A stretch of DNA of 64,000 bases from Hymenobacter terricola. Its GTDB lineage: Bacteria; Bacteroidota; Bacteroidia; Cytophagales; Hymenobacteraceae. Position 1 is the stretch's first letter, and each line of letters opens with the position of its first letter. Shown here piece by piece: positions 15,815 to 24,575 of the stretch. The stretch is taken from positions 310,001-374,000 of the forward strand of contig NZ_JAGEMO020000004.1 of the NCBI RefSeq assembly GCF_017921975.2, in the 5' to 3' direction. The notes under the pieces are model-generated. The model did not search any database. It was given only the letters and a program-made list of their open reading frames with translations, and was not told the origin of the DNA. A program made the translations under genes and the position numbers.

Positions 15815-17092
15815 ATGCAACAACAACTTCATCAAACAATCAAGCTTGATAGTTCTATAAATCATCGTTCTATTTTTGATAATCAACTCGAAGGTCTGCG
15901 TGGCTTGGCAGCACTAATTGTAATACTAAGCCATATAATAAGTAATACATATAATCTCGACCCTCATTATCCCTTAACTGGAATTTGGCAGTACAGCCCT
16001 CCTGGGCACATTAGTGTCTTGGTGTTTTTCATTCTTTCCGGATACGTAATTGGCTTAAGCAATTCTAAACCGATTACAACAAACATTGCTCGGCGAGTGT
16101 ATCTAAAGAAAAGATTTGTTCGACTTTATCCGCTTTACCTTGTTTCGATTCTATTATCTGTTGCTTTAGCTGCCATATTTCATCAGTATTTTAGTTTTAA
16201 GACCATTGGCTTACACCTTATTTTTGGCCAGGTGTTGTTCACACCAGTTCTAAGCAACAACGACCCACTTTGGTCTTTGAGCTATGAAGTAGTTTACTAT
16301 CTCCTCTACCTGGTACTGTCGGCCTATCAATGGCGTCCCGGCGTAGTAGCACTTGCTTGCGTGGCATTTAGCATTGCCTGCCGATTCATTCCTGGCATGC
16401 CTCAGGTACTGGTCTCCTATAGTTATGGAGCATGCTTCTGGCTAATTGGCGTTATGCTATCTGAACAGCAACGTTTGGACAAGCCCTTTAAACACGGGGT
16501 GCTGCTATCCTTTCTGCTACTAATGCTATGCTATGGCAGAATGAATTTAGGTATCAGCCTATTAGAGCGGACTAATTTGAATGTGCTCCCAACAATGACA
16601 TCGACATGGTTTGAGCGCGCCATCCTTTTCTCCGATTTTTCTTCCCTCTTATTTTGTTTGCCATTGCTGCTTCGTTTTACCAATCGGACAATGCCCGGGC
16701 TGGTATGGGTCGAACATCTCGCGTTTTTAGTACCAGGGCTCTATTTGGCAACTTACTTCGTATCCGGGAAAATACATGACCAGCAACTGTTTGACACGGT
16801 ATTTATTCCTACCCTCTTTTATGCCGCTGCACTATTCATTTATGTAACACAAGGCAAATGGGATGCCGCGGCTAAATGGTCACTAACCAAATTAATTCCT
16901 CTGGGCAGCATTTCATATGGGATTTACATTATTCATTTTCCGCTAATAATGCTTTTCCAGCATGTAGAAATATTCAGCGGCTCTTCCCTCACATTCCTGT
17001 TGCGGTGCAGTCTGTATTTGGGCATTGTGCTGGCAGCCGGCTGGTTTTTGGAACGCAAGTTCCAGCCTTGGGCAAAGGAGATAATCGGCTGA
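15815..17092 (+). CDS. Acyltransferase family 3 membrane protein (OafA/YrhL-like)
   Basis: This 425-residue integral membrane protein resembles acyltransferase-3 enzymes, which acetylate or otherwise acylate surface sugars such as O-antigen or exopolysaccharide. The family start NQLEGLRGLAALIVILSH (with R and H used in catalysis) and the HISVLVFFILSGYVIGLS segment are clear. About ten hydrophobic helices follow, with RFVRLYPLYLVS after the second. The base composition is much more AT-rich than the neighbours gldG and dnaN, and codon use differs accordingly, which suggests horizontal acquisition. It sits immediately behind the duplicated gldG tail. Confidence 0.88.
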   Translation: MQQQLHQTIKLDSSINHRSIFDNQLEGLRGLAALIVILSHIISNTYNLDPHYPLTGIWQYSPPGHISVLVFFILSGYVIGLSNSKPITTNIARRVYLKKRFVRLYPLYLVSILLSVALAAIFHQYFSFKTIGLHLIFGQVLFTPVLSNNDPLWSLSYEVVYYLLYLVLSAYQWRPGVVALACVAFSIACRFIPGMPQVLVSYSYGACFWLIGVMLSEQQRLDKPFKHGVLLSFLLLMLCYGRMNLGISLLERTNLNVLPTMTSTWFERAILFSDFSSLLFCLPLLLRFTNRTMPGLVWVEHLAFLVPGLYLATYFVSGKIHDQQLFDTVFIPTLFYAAALFIYVTQGKWDAAAKWSLTKLIPLGSISYGIYIIHFPLIMLFQHVEIFSGSSLTFLLRCSLYLGIVLAAGWFLERKFQPWAKEIIG

Positions 17093-17230
17093 TATAAACC
17101 CCTCGAAGTCTGGCATCTGCATCCATGCAATGCCTCACATTTAAGAGAATTAAAGGGGGCAATAATACGCTGCGTCCCAACCATCACCGGCAAGTCCTCC
17201 GCGCCTCTTCCAAACCCCAACCCCACCCCC

Positions 17231-17238
17231 TATCTTTG
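17231..17238 (+). promoter_or_regulatory. -7 promoter element for dnaN
   Basis: TATCTTTG, a perfect TAnnTTTG match, lies 34 bp upstream of the dnaN ATG. It supports the choice of the ATG at 17272 over the longer upstream frame. Confidence 0.6.
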
Positions 17239-17271
17239 CCCCCCGCCAACCCCAATCCCCAGCCTCGCACC

Positions 17272-18396
17272 ATGAAATTCATCGTATCATCCTCCGCGCT
17301 GCTCAAGCAGCTGCAAAGCATCAACGGCGTGGTTACGAACAGCCCCGTGGTGCCCATTCTGGAGAACTTTCTCTTTGAGATTGAGGCCGGCAAGCTCACC
17401 ATCACCGCCTCCGACCTGGAGACGAGCATGATTACCGAGCTGCCCGTGGAGGCCCGCGATACCGGCCGCATTGCCGCGCCGGCCCGCATCCTGCTCGATA
17501 CCCTCAAGAACCTGCCCGACCAGCCCGTGACCTTCACGCTGGACGAGGAAACCTACACCATCGAAATCAGCTCGGCCAACGGGCGCTACAAGCTGGCCGG
17601 CGAGAATGCCGCCGACTTCCCCCGCGTGCCGGTGGTGAAGGGCTCAGCCCCGATTGAGATGCCGTCGTCGTCGCTGGCGCGGGCCATCAACAAAACCATC
17701 TTCGCGGTGAGCACCGACGAGCTGCGCCCGGCCATGACCGGCATCCTCGTGCAGCTGGCCGACTCGCAGGTGACCTTCGTGGCTACCGACGGGCACCGCC
17801 TGCTGCGCTACCGCCGCCAGGATGTGGGCGCGGGCCAAACCGCCAACCTCATCATCCCGCGCAAAGCCTTTAACCTGCTGAAAGGCACGTTGCCCTCGGA
17901 GGCCACGCCGGTGAAGATGGAGTTTAACCAGAGCAACGCTTTCTTCTCCTTCAACCAGATGCGCCTCGTGTGCCGCCTGATTGACGAGCGCTACCCGGAC
18001 TACGAAAACGTGATTCCGGTGAGCAATCCCAACAAGCTCATCATCAACCGCGCCGAGCTGCTGAATTCGGTGCGCCGCATCAGCATCTACTCCAACAAAA
18101 CCACCCACCAGGTGCGCCTGCGCCTGACCGGCTCGGAGCTGGTGGTTTCGGCCGAGGACCTGGATTTTAGCAACGAAGCCAAGGAAACGCTGAGCTGCCA
18201 GTACGACGGCGAGGACATGGAAATCGGCTTCAACGCCCGCTTCCTGCTCGAAATGCTGGCGAACATCGACTCCGAGGAAATCACCCTGGAGCTGAGCACG
18301 CCCAACCGCGCCGGCCTACTGATGCCCACCACGCCGGATGAAAACGAAAGCATTCTGATGCTGGTGATGCCGGTGATGCTGAACAATTACGTTTAA
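17272..18396 (+). CDS. dnaN: DNA polymerase III subunit beta (sliding clamp)
   Basis: DnaN is the ring-shaped processivity clamp of the replicative DNA polymerase. The 374-residue product starts MKFIVSSSALLKQLQSINGV and shows the three repeated clamp domains, with ITASDLETSM, FVATDGHRLLRYR and the C-terminal end LMLVMPVMLNNYV close to the family consensus. The frame is open upstream to 17125, but the homology and the TATCTTTG promoter element put the start at 17272. dnaN is not next to dnaA or recF here, as is common in Bacteroidota. Confidence 0.96.
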   Translation: MKFIVSSSALLKQLQSINGVVTNSPVVPILENFLFEIEAGKLTITASDLETSMITELPVEARDTGRIAAPARILLDTLKNLPDQPVTFTLDEETYTIEISSANGRYKLAGENAADFPRVPVVKGSAPIEMPSSSLARAINKTIFAVSTDELRPAMTGILVQLADSQVTFVATDGHRLLRYRRQDVGAGQTANLIIPRKAFNLLKGTLPSEATPVKMEFNQSNAFFSFNQMRLVCRLIDERYPDYENVIPVSNPNKLIINRAELLNSVRRISIYSNKTTHQVRLRLTGSELVVSAEDLDFSNEAKETLSCQYDGEDMEIGFNARFLLEMLANIDSEEITLELSTPNRAGLLMPTTPDENESILMLVMPVMLNNYV

Positions 18397-18414
18397 TTCT
18401 TTATTGCGCTTACT

Positions 18415-18514
18415 CAGAACGTCATGCTGAGCGCAGTTGAAGCATCTCTACCGCGCAAGTAATTCATTACTGCCGCACGCGAGATGCTTCGACTGCGCTC
18501 AGCATGACGTTCTG
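18415..18514. repeat. GTCATGC-type palindromic repeat (copy 2)
   Basis: CAGAACGTCATGCTGAGCGC at the left and GCGCTCAGCATGACGTTCTG at the right form a near-perfect palindrome over a central variable part. It sits between dnaN and gldC. The left arm continues as GCATCTCTACCGC while the right arm has CACGCGAGATGC, so the arms come from two sub-types seen in the other copies. Confidence 0.85.
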
Positions 18515-18532
18515 CTTTTCCTCTAACAACTC

Positions 18533-18868
18533 ATGAAAAAATCAGAAATACGTTTCAGCATTGCTCTCGACGACAACAAAGTACCCGAGGCCATTAGCTG
18601 GTCGGCCACCGATGCGGGGCCGGATATTCACTTCGCCAAGGCCATCAACATTGCGCTATGGGACCGGGAGCAGGTGGGCACCATGAAAATTGACCTCTGG
18701 ACCAAGGACATGCCGATTGATGAGATGAAGCGCTTTTGCGTGGACAACATCGGCTCGATGGCCGAGAACATTGTGACGGCCACCAACGACAAGGAGATGG
18801 CCGCCAAGATGCGGGCACTTTGCAAGGAATTGTCGGACTATCTGGACCGGCAGGAGCAGGACAGCTAG
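18533..18868 (+). CDS. gldC: Gliding motility protein GldC
   Basis: GldC is a small protein needed for efficient gliding in Flavobacterium; its biochemical role is unknown. The 111-residue product has the family start KKSEIRFSIALDDNKVPE, then ISWSATDAG and TMKIDLWTKDMPIDEMKRF, which are highly characteristic. Length is as in other GldC proteins. A strong terminator follows directly. Confidence 0.93.
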   Translation: MKKSEIRFSIALDDNKVPEAISWSATDAGPDIHFAKAINIALWDREQVGTMKIDLWTKDMPIDEMKRFCVDNIGSMAENIVTATNDKEMAAKMRALCKELSDYLDRQEQDS

Positions 18869-18873
18869 ATTCC

Positions 18874-18926
18874 AAAGAGCAAAAAAAGCCCTTCGCACGA
18901 TGTGCGAAGGGCTTTTTTTGCTCTTT
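18874..18926. terminator. Bidirectional rho-independent terminator after gldC
   Basis: AGCCCTTCGCAC and GTGCGAAGGGCT form a perfect stem around GAT, flanked by seven A on the left and seven T on the right. It separates the convergent gldC and the secreted-protein gene at 18945. Confidence 0.85.
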
Positions 18927-18944
18927 ACCTGGTGGGACTAAAAA

Positions 18945-19490
18945 TTAGCGGGCGTTGCGGCCCAGGTTGCCAGCCGGGCGGCTGACGGGCCGGGTGCTAG
19001 CCGGGGCAACCGATGCATCGTTGGCACGAAGTGGCGCCGGGTTTTGCACCGCATTTGTGAGCAGGATGCTGGCCGATTGACTGGCAAAATCCTTGTCGTA
19101 CTTGTAGTAATTGGCCCGGGAGCCAAAGTAGCTGCTGTATTGCTCGTTGCTGAGCACTGCTTGTAACTCCTGGTCGCGCTCCTTGCACACGCCGTTGCAC
19201 TGCTCGTCAATCAGCCGCTGGTTGCCCGCATTCCTGCGCTCGATGGCAGCCATCTTGGCAACCTTGTCGGCGTTGATGGCCCGGAGCTTGGTGGCCTGGT
19301 AATTATTGAGGCGCAGGTCGCGCACCATTTGGTTGCTCAGGCGGTCGGCGCGGGCCTGCACGGGGTTCAGGCGGGGGCTGGACTGGGTTTTATCCTGCAC
19401 GGCCACCGTGTTGTTGGGGGCTTGCTGGGCAGAAGCGGCATCGGCCAACAGAGCCAGGATTAGAGAAGCAAAAGCAGTTTTCGTAGTCAT
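18945..19490 (-). CDS. Hypothetical secreted protein (Spy/CpxP-like helical pattern)
   Basis: This 181-residue protein has a clear signal peptide (MTTKTAFASLILALLADAASAQ). The middle (about residues 45-125) is helical and charged, with DRLSNQMVRDLRLNNYQ and LQAVLSNEQYSSYF, reminiscent of LTxxQ-type periplasmic helical-hairpin proteins common in Bacteroidota. The last third is Ala/Pro/Arg-rich and looks unstructured. Two Cys (EQCNGVCKE) could form a disulfide. The resemblance to Spy is by pattern only and the function is unknown. Confidence 0.7.
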   Translation of the reverse strand: MTTKTAFASLILALLADAASAQQAPNNTVAVQDKTQSSPRLNPVQARADRLSNQMVRDLRLNNYQATKLRAINADKVAKMAAIERRNAGNQRLIDEQCNGVCKERDQELQAVLSNEQYSSYFGSRANYYKYDKDFASQSASILLTNAVQNPAPLRANDASVAPASTRPVSRPAGNLGRNAR

Positions 19491-19620
19491 TGTCGTAGGG
19501 TTTCAACGTACACTTACGCAAGGACCAGGCCAGTTACCGGCGGTCCAGTGACTCAATTTAACGAAGAAACCGTGCTATCGGTTCGGGTTTATTGGAGATG
19601 CATTAAGCGGCCCGAATATT

Positions 19621-20160
19621 CTACCACTTGTTTTTCCACATCATTGACTCCACTGGCTTGTCGGTGCGGTCGTTGTATTTAGCGTTCTGCTTGCGATTGT
19701 AAAGGGTTTCCACATTGCCCTGCACGGTGAAGTAAATCAGCTGGCCGATGGGCATGAAACGGTAGATTCGCACGGGCATGGACACGCTGATTTCCAGCGT
19801 CCAATGATTGCAAAAGCCCACGTCGCCCTTGCCGGCGGTGGCGTGGATATCGATGCCCAAACGGCCCACGCTGCTCTTGCCTTCGAGGAAGGGCACGGTG
19901 GCGTGGGTTTCGGTGTACTCCTGCGTTACGCCGAGGTAAAGCTGGCCGGGCTGGAGCACAAACCCTTCGGTTTCGGGGATTTCAAAAGTGTCGATTTCGT
20001 TGTGCCGGCGGGCATCCAGCACCTTGTCGCGGTAGGTGGCCAGGTACTGGCCCAGGTGCACATCGTAGGAATTGGTGCCCAGGCAGCTGCGGTCGTAGGG
20101 CTCGATAACAATGGTGCCTTTTTCGATTTCAGCGAGGATTTGCTGGTCGGTAAGAATCAT
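19621..20160 (-). CDS. dcd: dCTP deaminase
   Basis: Dcd deaminates dCTP to dUTP on the route to dTTP. The 179-residue length fits the trimeric mono-functional enzyme. Motifs are MILTDQQILAEIEKG at the start, SCLGTNSYDVHLG, EGKSSVGRLGIDIHATAG with the catalytic-site residues, and the C-terminal YNDRTDKPV. The gene lies on the minus strand just downstream of the membrane protein at 20215. Confidence 0.93.
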   Translation of the reverse strand: MILTDQQILAEIEKGTIVIEPYDRSCLGTNSYDVHLGQYLATYRDKVLDARRHNEIDTFEIPETEGFVLQPGQLYLGVTQEYTETHATVPFLEGKSSVGRLGIDIHATAGKGDVGFCNHWTLEISVSMPVRIYRFMPIGQLIYFTVQGNVETLYNRKQNAKYNDRTDKPVESMMWKNKW

Positions 20161-20214
20161 GGGGTGGTGCTGAGTATTGAATGCGGGCTTGTGGCGCAGA
20201 AGCGAACCCGGGCG

Positions 20215-21099
20215 TTAATCGTCGTCGTGCTGCCGCGCCGAATCGGCGGGCTCGATGTCGTCCTCGTCCTCGTCGTACCGGTCTTCCTGCAGGCCCTGCG
20301 AGCGGTTGGGACGCAGCCGGCTGGCCAGGCTGCGGGGCTCAGGTTCGGGCTCCGGGTCGGCAGCAAGGTTGTTGATGCGGCGGCTGAGGGCTGGCAACAC
20401 GCTGGTAGCGAGGTACAGCAGCAGCACAAAGCTGCCCAGGCTCAGGAGCAGCGTGAAATAGTCGAGCCAGTCGTGTTGCGGCGCGGGCCCGGCCGCGGTA
20501 GCGTTAATGGGCGCCGACGAAAGCGGCTGCTCGTCGTTGGACGCCGCCGGGGCGGCATCGTCGTGGGTGGTGAGGGGCGCGGCTACGGGCGCTTCGGGCT
20601 GGGCATCGGCATCGGCCGGGGGCACGGCGGCATCGGCCGGCGCGCCGGAATCGTTGAACTGGGCCGCGGCTTGCTGAATGAGGCGCTGCTCGGCCCGGAC
20701 GAGGGCCACCCGCTCGTCGCGCGGCAGGTTGTGAATAAAGAACTCAAAGTTCTTATCCAGCAGCACCGATTTAAGTTGTTTATCAAATTCAGCCAGCGTG
20801 TTGGGACCGTTGCCGTAGCGGTTTTTGAACCGCTCCGCAATGCCGTTATAATTCAGAAACAGCTGCTTGAGGCCCGTATTGGTGCCGAAGCCGTCGAAGT
20901 CGCGGCGGGCGGCAGCGGTACGCAGCGTGATGGGAAACTTGCCGCGGGTGAATGACTTGTCGTACACCGTTTCCATGGTCCGAAAATTCAGCTCGTCGAC
21001 GGTTTTATCGAAGAGGCGCTTGTTGGCCTGGGCGGGCGTTTCGGCATGGACCAGCGGCCCCAGCAAGAGCAGAAAGAATAGAAAAATCGGTTTTACCAT
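20215..21099 (-). CDS. Hypothetical membrane-anchored periplasmic protein
   Basis: I do not recognise this 294-residue protein. It starts with a signal peptide (MVKPIFLFFLLLLGPLVHAE), has a charged helical domain (about residues 22-150) with Asn- and Phe-rich stretches (FGTNTGLKQLFLNYNG), then an Ala/Pro/Asp-rich linker, one membrane helix (LLLSLGSFVLLLYLATSVLPAL, about residues 213-234) and a very acidic cytoplasmic tail (DEDEDDIEP). A minus-strand TACCTTTG element lies only a few bases upstream of the ATG, so the leader is very short. The dcd gene follows on the same strand. Confidence 0.7.
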   Translation of the reverse strand: MVKPIFLFFLLLLGPLVHAETPAQANKRLFDKTVDELNFRTMETVYDKSFTRGKFPITLRTAAARRDFDGFGTNTGLKQLFLNYNGIAERFKNRYGNGPNTLAEFDKQLKSVLLDKNFEFFIHNLPRDERVALVRAEQRLIQQAAAQFNDSGAPADAAVPPADADAQPEAPVAAPLTTHDDAAPAASNDEQPLSSAPINATAAGPAPQHDWLDYFTLLLSLGSFVLLLYLATSVLPALSRRINNLAADPEPEPEPRSLASRLRPNRSQGLQEDRYDEDEDDIEPADSARQHDDD

Positions 21100-21103
21100 G
21101 GAG

Positions 21104-21111
21104 CAAAGGTA
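21104..21111 (-). promoter_or_regulatory. -7 promoter element for the gene at 20215
   Basis: CAAAGGTA on the plus strand reads TACCTTTG on the minus strand. It lies 5 bp upstream of the ATG, which implies a leaderless or nearly leaderless transcript. It abuts the long hairpin at 21113. Confidence 0.5.
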
Positions 21112-21112
21112 A

Positions 21113-21223
21113 AGCGCAAGGTTTCGCGAAGTTTAAAAATTGAGTCTCGCGAAGGCAAACCGGTATTTGTGAGCCGTTTGCCTTCGCGAGACTTGGTTTT
21201 TAAACTTCGCGCTACTTTGCGCT
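21113..21223. repeat. Long hairpin with 48-bp arms overlapping the hemL stop codon
   Basis: The left arm (21113-21160) and right arm (21176-21223) pair at about 42 of 48 positions around a 15-bp loop. Inner arms share AGTCTCGCGAAGGCAAAC and outer arms share CGCGAAGTTTAAAAA and AGCGCAA. The last codons and the stop of hemL lie in the right arm. It could end hemL transcription or be a mobile palindrome; its sequence differs from the two other repeat families. Confidence 0.8.
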
Positions 21224-22513
21224 ATGGGCTTCTACCAACGATTCGCGGCAGGCGGTCAGGTACATTTCCACCAGCTCATCAGTGATGGCCGTGGATACGA
21301 ACAGGGCCTCAAACTGGGAGGGCGCCAGGTAGATTCCCCGGTTCAGCATGGCGTGGAAATAGCGGCCAAAGGCCGCCGTGTCGCACTTTTTGGCATCGTC
21401 GAGGTTAGTCACCGGCTCGCTGGTGAAGAAGAGGCTGAACATCGAGCCGACCCGGTTCACGGTGTAGTGCAGGCCCAGCTCGGCGGCAATCTGGCGGGTA
21501 CCGTCGGCGAGGCGGGCACTGCTGGCTTCGAGGGCGGCGTAAAGCTGGGGGTGCTCGTGCAGGTAGCGGAGCTGGGCCATGCCGGCGGCGGTGGCCATGG
21601 GGTTGCCGGAAAGCGTGCCGGCCTGGTACACTTTGCCAACGGGCGCCACCCAATTCATGATGTCCTCGCGGCCGCCATAGGCGCCCACTGGCAGGCCGCC
21701 ACCAATGATTTTGCCCAGCGTCGTCATATCCGCTTTGATGCCATACAGTTGCTGGGCGCCACCCGCGGCGAGGCGGAACCCGGTCATCACCTCATCGAAA
21801 ATGAGCACGATGCCGTGCTGGGTACAGAGCTCGCGCAGGCCTTGGAGAAAACCCTCGGCGGGGGCCACGAGCCCCATATTGCCCACTACTGGCTCCAGAA
21901 TCAAGGCCGCAATCTGGCCGGGATTGGCCGCGATGAGGGCTTCGACGGCGGGCAGGTCGTTGTAGGGCGCGGTGAGGGTGTCCTGGGCCACGCCGGTAGT
22001 TACGCCGGCCGAGTCGGGCTCGCCGGCGGTGAGGGCGCCGCTGCCGGCGGCTATGAGGAAGGCATCGGCGTGGCCGTGGTAGCAGCCTTCAAACTTGATG
22101 ATTTTGGCGCGGCCGGTGTAGCCTCGGGCCACCCGAATGGCCGACATGCAGGCCTCGGTACCGGAGTTAACCAGCCGTACTTTTTCGATGCTGGGTACCA
22201 TTTCCCGAATCAATTCGGCCATCTCGACTTCGCGGTGGGTGGGCGCGCCGAAGCTGAGCGAATTGGGCAGGGCCTTGGCCACGGCATCAAGCACGATTTG
22301 CGGCGCGTGGCCGAGAATCATCGGGCCCCAGGAGTTAATAAAATCGACGTAACGGTTGCCGTCCACGTCGGTGAGCCAGGCACCAGCAGCGCTTTGCATG
22401 AATACCGGCGAGCCGCCCACGGAGCGAAAAGCCCGGACGGGAGAATTTACGCCGCCGGGAATCAGGGTTTTGGCACGTTCGAAAAGGGCGGCGGAAGTGG
22501 TGAGGTTGAGCAT
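21212..22513 (-). CDS. hemL: Glutamate-1-semialdehyde 2,1-aminomutase
   Basis: HemL converts glutamate-1-semialdehyde to 5-aminolevulinate with PLP, in the C5 route to haem. The 433-residue protein shows the usual start ARTLIPGGVNSPVRAFRSVG-like sequence, NSWGPMILGH, VNSGTEACMSAIRVARGYTG, and the PLP-lysine region TLGKIIGGGLPVGAYGG. Length is normal. The C-terminal codons (HSAK) come from the long hairpin, which has replaced or extended the native end. Confidence 0.95.
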   Translation of the reverse strand: MLNLTTSAALFERAKTLIPGGVNSPVRAFRSVGGSPVFMQSAAGAWLTDVDGNRYVDFINSWGPMILGHAPQIVLDAVAKALPNSLSFGAPTHREVEMAELIREMVPSIEKVRLVNSGTEACMSAIRVARGYTGRAKIIKFEGCYHGHADAFLIAAGSGALTAGEPDSAGVTTGVAQDTLTAPYNDLPAVEALIAANPGQIAALILEPVVGNMGLVAPAEGFLQGLRELCTQHGIVLIFDEVMTGFRLAAGGAQQLYGIKADMTTLGKIIGGGLPVGAYGGREDIMNWVAPVGKVYQAGTLSGNPMATAAGMAQLRYLHEHPQLYAALEASSARLADGTRQIAAELGLHYTVNRVGSMFSLFFTSEPVTNLDDAKKCDTAAFGRYFHAMLNRGIYLAPSQFEALFVSTAITDELVEMYLTACRESLVEAHSAK

Positions 22514-22596
22514 ATTTTTTTGAAGTACTAAGTCGTTTTTAAGTGTCCTGCCGAACGCCGCGGAGCATGACGCTCTTGTATTCCCTGGCCCCTGCC

Positions 22597-24336
22597 CTAC
22601 CGCACCACTTGCAGCTCCAGGTTATTCAGCTTGACGATGGGCACCACCTGGTTGTCGTGGGCTCCGCCGACGTAGCTCTGGCCCTCGAAAATGGCACCGG
22701 GCACGGGGGGCACGCTGGCCAGGGCAGATTGAAATGCCGGGCCGTACTGGAACAACGTGTTGCCGAAGTACAGTAACAGCTCAAAGCCCTGGTTGGCGTA
22801 GACGGACGGCGGCAGGTGCTGGCTCAGGAGATAGAGCTGCCGGAAGCGCCGAAAACCCGGCGCGGTTTCGTCGAAGTATTTGGACTGGATAAAGTAGATG
22901 TTGGCGCTGAGCTGGCCCAGGTCGAGCCGGGGGTTTTCGAGCCAGGCGCTGGGGCACACCAGCGGCGGGCGCGGGCTGCCGGGGGTAGTGGTGCGTAAGG
23001 CGGCCAGCGCCACCGGGCCGGTGTGGCGGTTATCGGAGGCCACCATGACGTGGCTGGCCCCGGCCAAATCAAGCCCGGTGAAGGCGGTGGTTACTTCGGC
23101 ATCTACCTCCGCATTGAAGTGGCGGACCGCGCTGAATTTGCCTCCCAGCGCTTCGTAAGCGGCCTTGTAGGATGTGGCGAAAGCGACATCATCGTAGCCG
23201 TCTTCGTTCAGCAAAATGGCCGGACGGCCGACCCCAAAGGCATTGGCCGCAAACTCGGCGGCTACCCGGCCCTGGGTAGCTGCGCTGGGCGCAAACAGGT
23301 AATGCCAGGGGTTATCCAGCACCAGGGCGCCGTCCTGCGACAGCGGGTTGATGCACACAATCTGATGGTCACGGGCGTAGCGGCTCAGCAGCTTGGCCCC
23401 CGATTTGTACACCGGGCCGATGAGCAGGTCCATGCCCGCCAGCTCGGGCAGCGCCAGCACCTGCTTCAGGGTCAGGGTGTCGGCGCCAGTGTCGTAGGCA
23501 AACAGCTGGATGGGCCGGCCGGCGCGCTGCAGGCTGTCCTGGGCCAGGCGCAGGCCGGCGTAGAGGTCGGTAACGAACTGGTTTTTGCGCAGATTCTGCC
23601 AGCTGGGGTCGCTCAGCTCGAAGGGCAGCAGCACGGCCACGTTGTAGCTGGTTTTCTTTGCTGCAACTGCGCGGGGGCGCGGGGTGTAGCGGGCGCGGTC
23701 GAGGCTGAACCTGGCGATAATGTCATCCAGCTGCGGGCGGTCGGCGTCGGTGTAGGCCCCGCCCGCGATGAGGTGGTCGGCGTAGGCGCGGGCCAGGGTG
23801 GCATCGTCGGGGTAGCGCCGCAGCAGCCGCAGCCACGTGTTGCGCTCCCTGATGCGCGGCAGGTAGATGGTCTTCATGGCTTCGCGCTCGGACGTCAGCT
23901 TATCGGGCGGCAGCAGCGTCAGCGCTTTGAGAGCAGTGTCGAAATCCTCCTGCTCGAAGGAAACCTGGCCTTGCAAAAACAGGGCGTCGGGCAGGTTGGA
24001 GTACGAAGGGTATTCGGTGCGGAGCAGGTTAAGCAACTGTTCGGCCTCGGGCCACTCCTTTAGGCGGGCAGCGGCCACGGCGCTGAGGTAGGCCGCATCG
24101 GCCGCGCGGGCGAAGCGGGCAGTGGGCTGGGCCAGGGGTTCCAGCTGCTGCAGCGCCACGGCGTAGTTACCCTGATCGAGCTGCGACTTGCCGTTGCGGT
24201 AGCGCAGGGCAGCATCGGCCACGGGCGGCGTAGAAGTCCGGGGCTTAGCCGGCGTTTGGGCCAGTACGGGGCTGGCCAGGAGCAGGCCGGCCACCAGCCA
24301 CCCAAGCGGCTTCGGCAGCGTAAGAATTGACGTCAT
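22597..24336 (-). CDS. LpoA-like periplasmic protein: TPR-like N-terminus plus type 1 periplasmic-binding fold
   Basis: This 579-residue exported protein starts at 24336 with a signal peptide (MTSILTLPKPLGWLVAGLLL...). About residues 40-190 form TPR-like helices (RNGKSQLDQGNYAVALQQLE, DALFLQGQVSFEQEDFDTAL). The rest (about 235-579) is a type 1 periplasmic binding domain, with YNVAVLLPFELSDP at its start, LAQDSLQRAGRPIQLFAYDT and LIGPVYKSGAKLLSRYA. This order is that of LpoA, which activates penicillin-binding protein 1A in gammaproteobacteria, and of Bacteroidota ABC-type substrate-binding-like proteins. The frame is open to 24432, but the signal peptide fixes the start. Its role as a cell-wall activator is inferred from architecture only. 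Confidence 0.78.
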   Translation of the reverse strand: MTSILTLPKPLGWLVAGLLLASPVLAQTPAKPRTSTPPVADAALRYRNGKSQLDQGNYAVALQQLEPLAQPTARFARAADAAYLSAVAAARLKEWPEAEQLLNLLRTEYPSYSNLPDALFLQGQVSFEQEDFDTALKALTLLPPDKLTSEREAMKTIYLPRIRERNTWLRLLRRYPDDATLARAYADHLIAGGAYTDADRPQLDDIIARFSLDRARYTPRPRAVAAKKTSYNVAVLLPFELSDPSWQNLRKNQFVTDLYAGLRLAQDSLQRAGRPIQLFAYDTGADTLTLKQVLALPELAGMDLLIGPVYKSGAKLLSRYARDHQIVCINPLSQDGALVLDNPWHYLFAPSAATQGRVAAEFAANAFGVGRPAILLNEDGYDDVAFATSYKAAYEALGGKFSAVRHFNAEVDAEVTTAFTGLDLAGASHVMVASDNRHTGPVALAALRTTTPGSPRPPLVCPSAWLENPRLDLGQLSANIYFIQSKYFDETAPGFRRFRQLYLLSQHLPPSVYANQGFELLLYFGNTLFQYGPAFQSALASVPPVPGAIFEGQSYVGGAHDNQVVPIVKLNNLELQVVR

Positions 24337-24562
24337 CGAACCAATAAAACTGCCTACCTCTGTGGCAAGCGGGGCAAAATTAGCCATAAATGCCGCGGGG
24401 GCCACCGAAGCAAGCTCTTCGAATTTCAACAACGTTCAAAGCTGCCAAAACCCCTTCGAAACCCATTACAACCAATTCCGAGGCTGTTTCACCCCGCCTG
24501 CTGGTCCGGTACACCGCTCATGTGCTTCCCGAATCGTGGTTTTACCACCGCAGCCGCCCTCG

Positions 24563-24570
24563 TATCTTTA
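24563..24570 (+). promoter_or_regulatory. Probable -7 promoter element for the DUF1361 gene
   Basis: TATCTTTA differs from TAnnTTTG only in the last base and lies 5 bp upstream of the ATG at 24576, again a very short leader. Confidence 0.4.
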
Positions 24571-24575
24571 ACCTT

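Noticed and set aside
22540..22575. Further GTCATGC repeat copy near hemL
   Set aside because: Only a short GCATGACG-like half with several changes; too little to call a copy.
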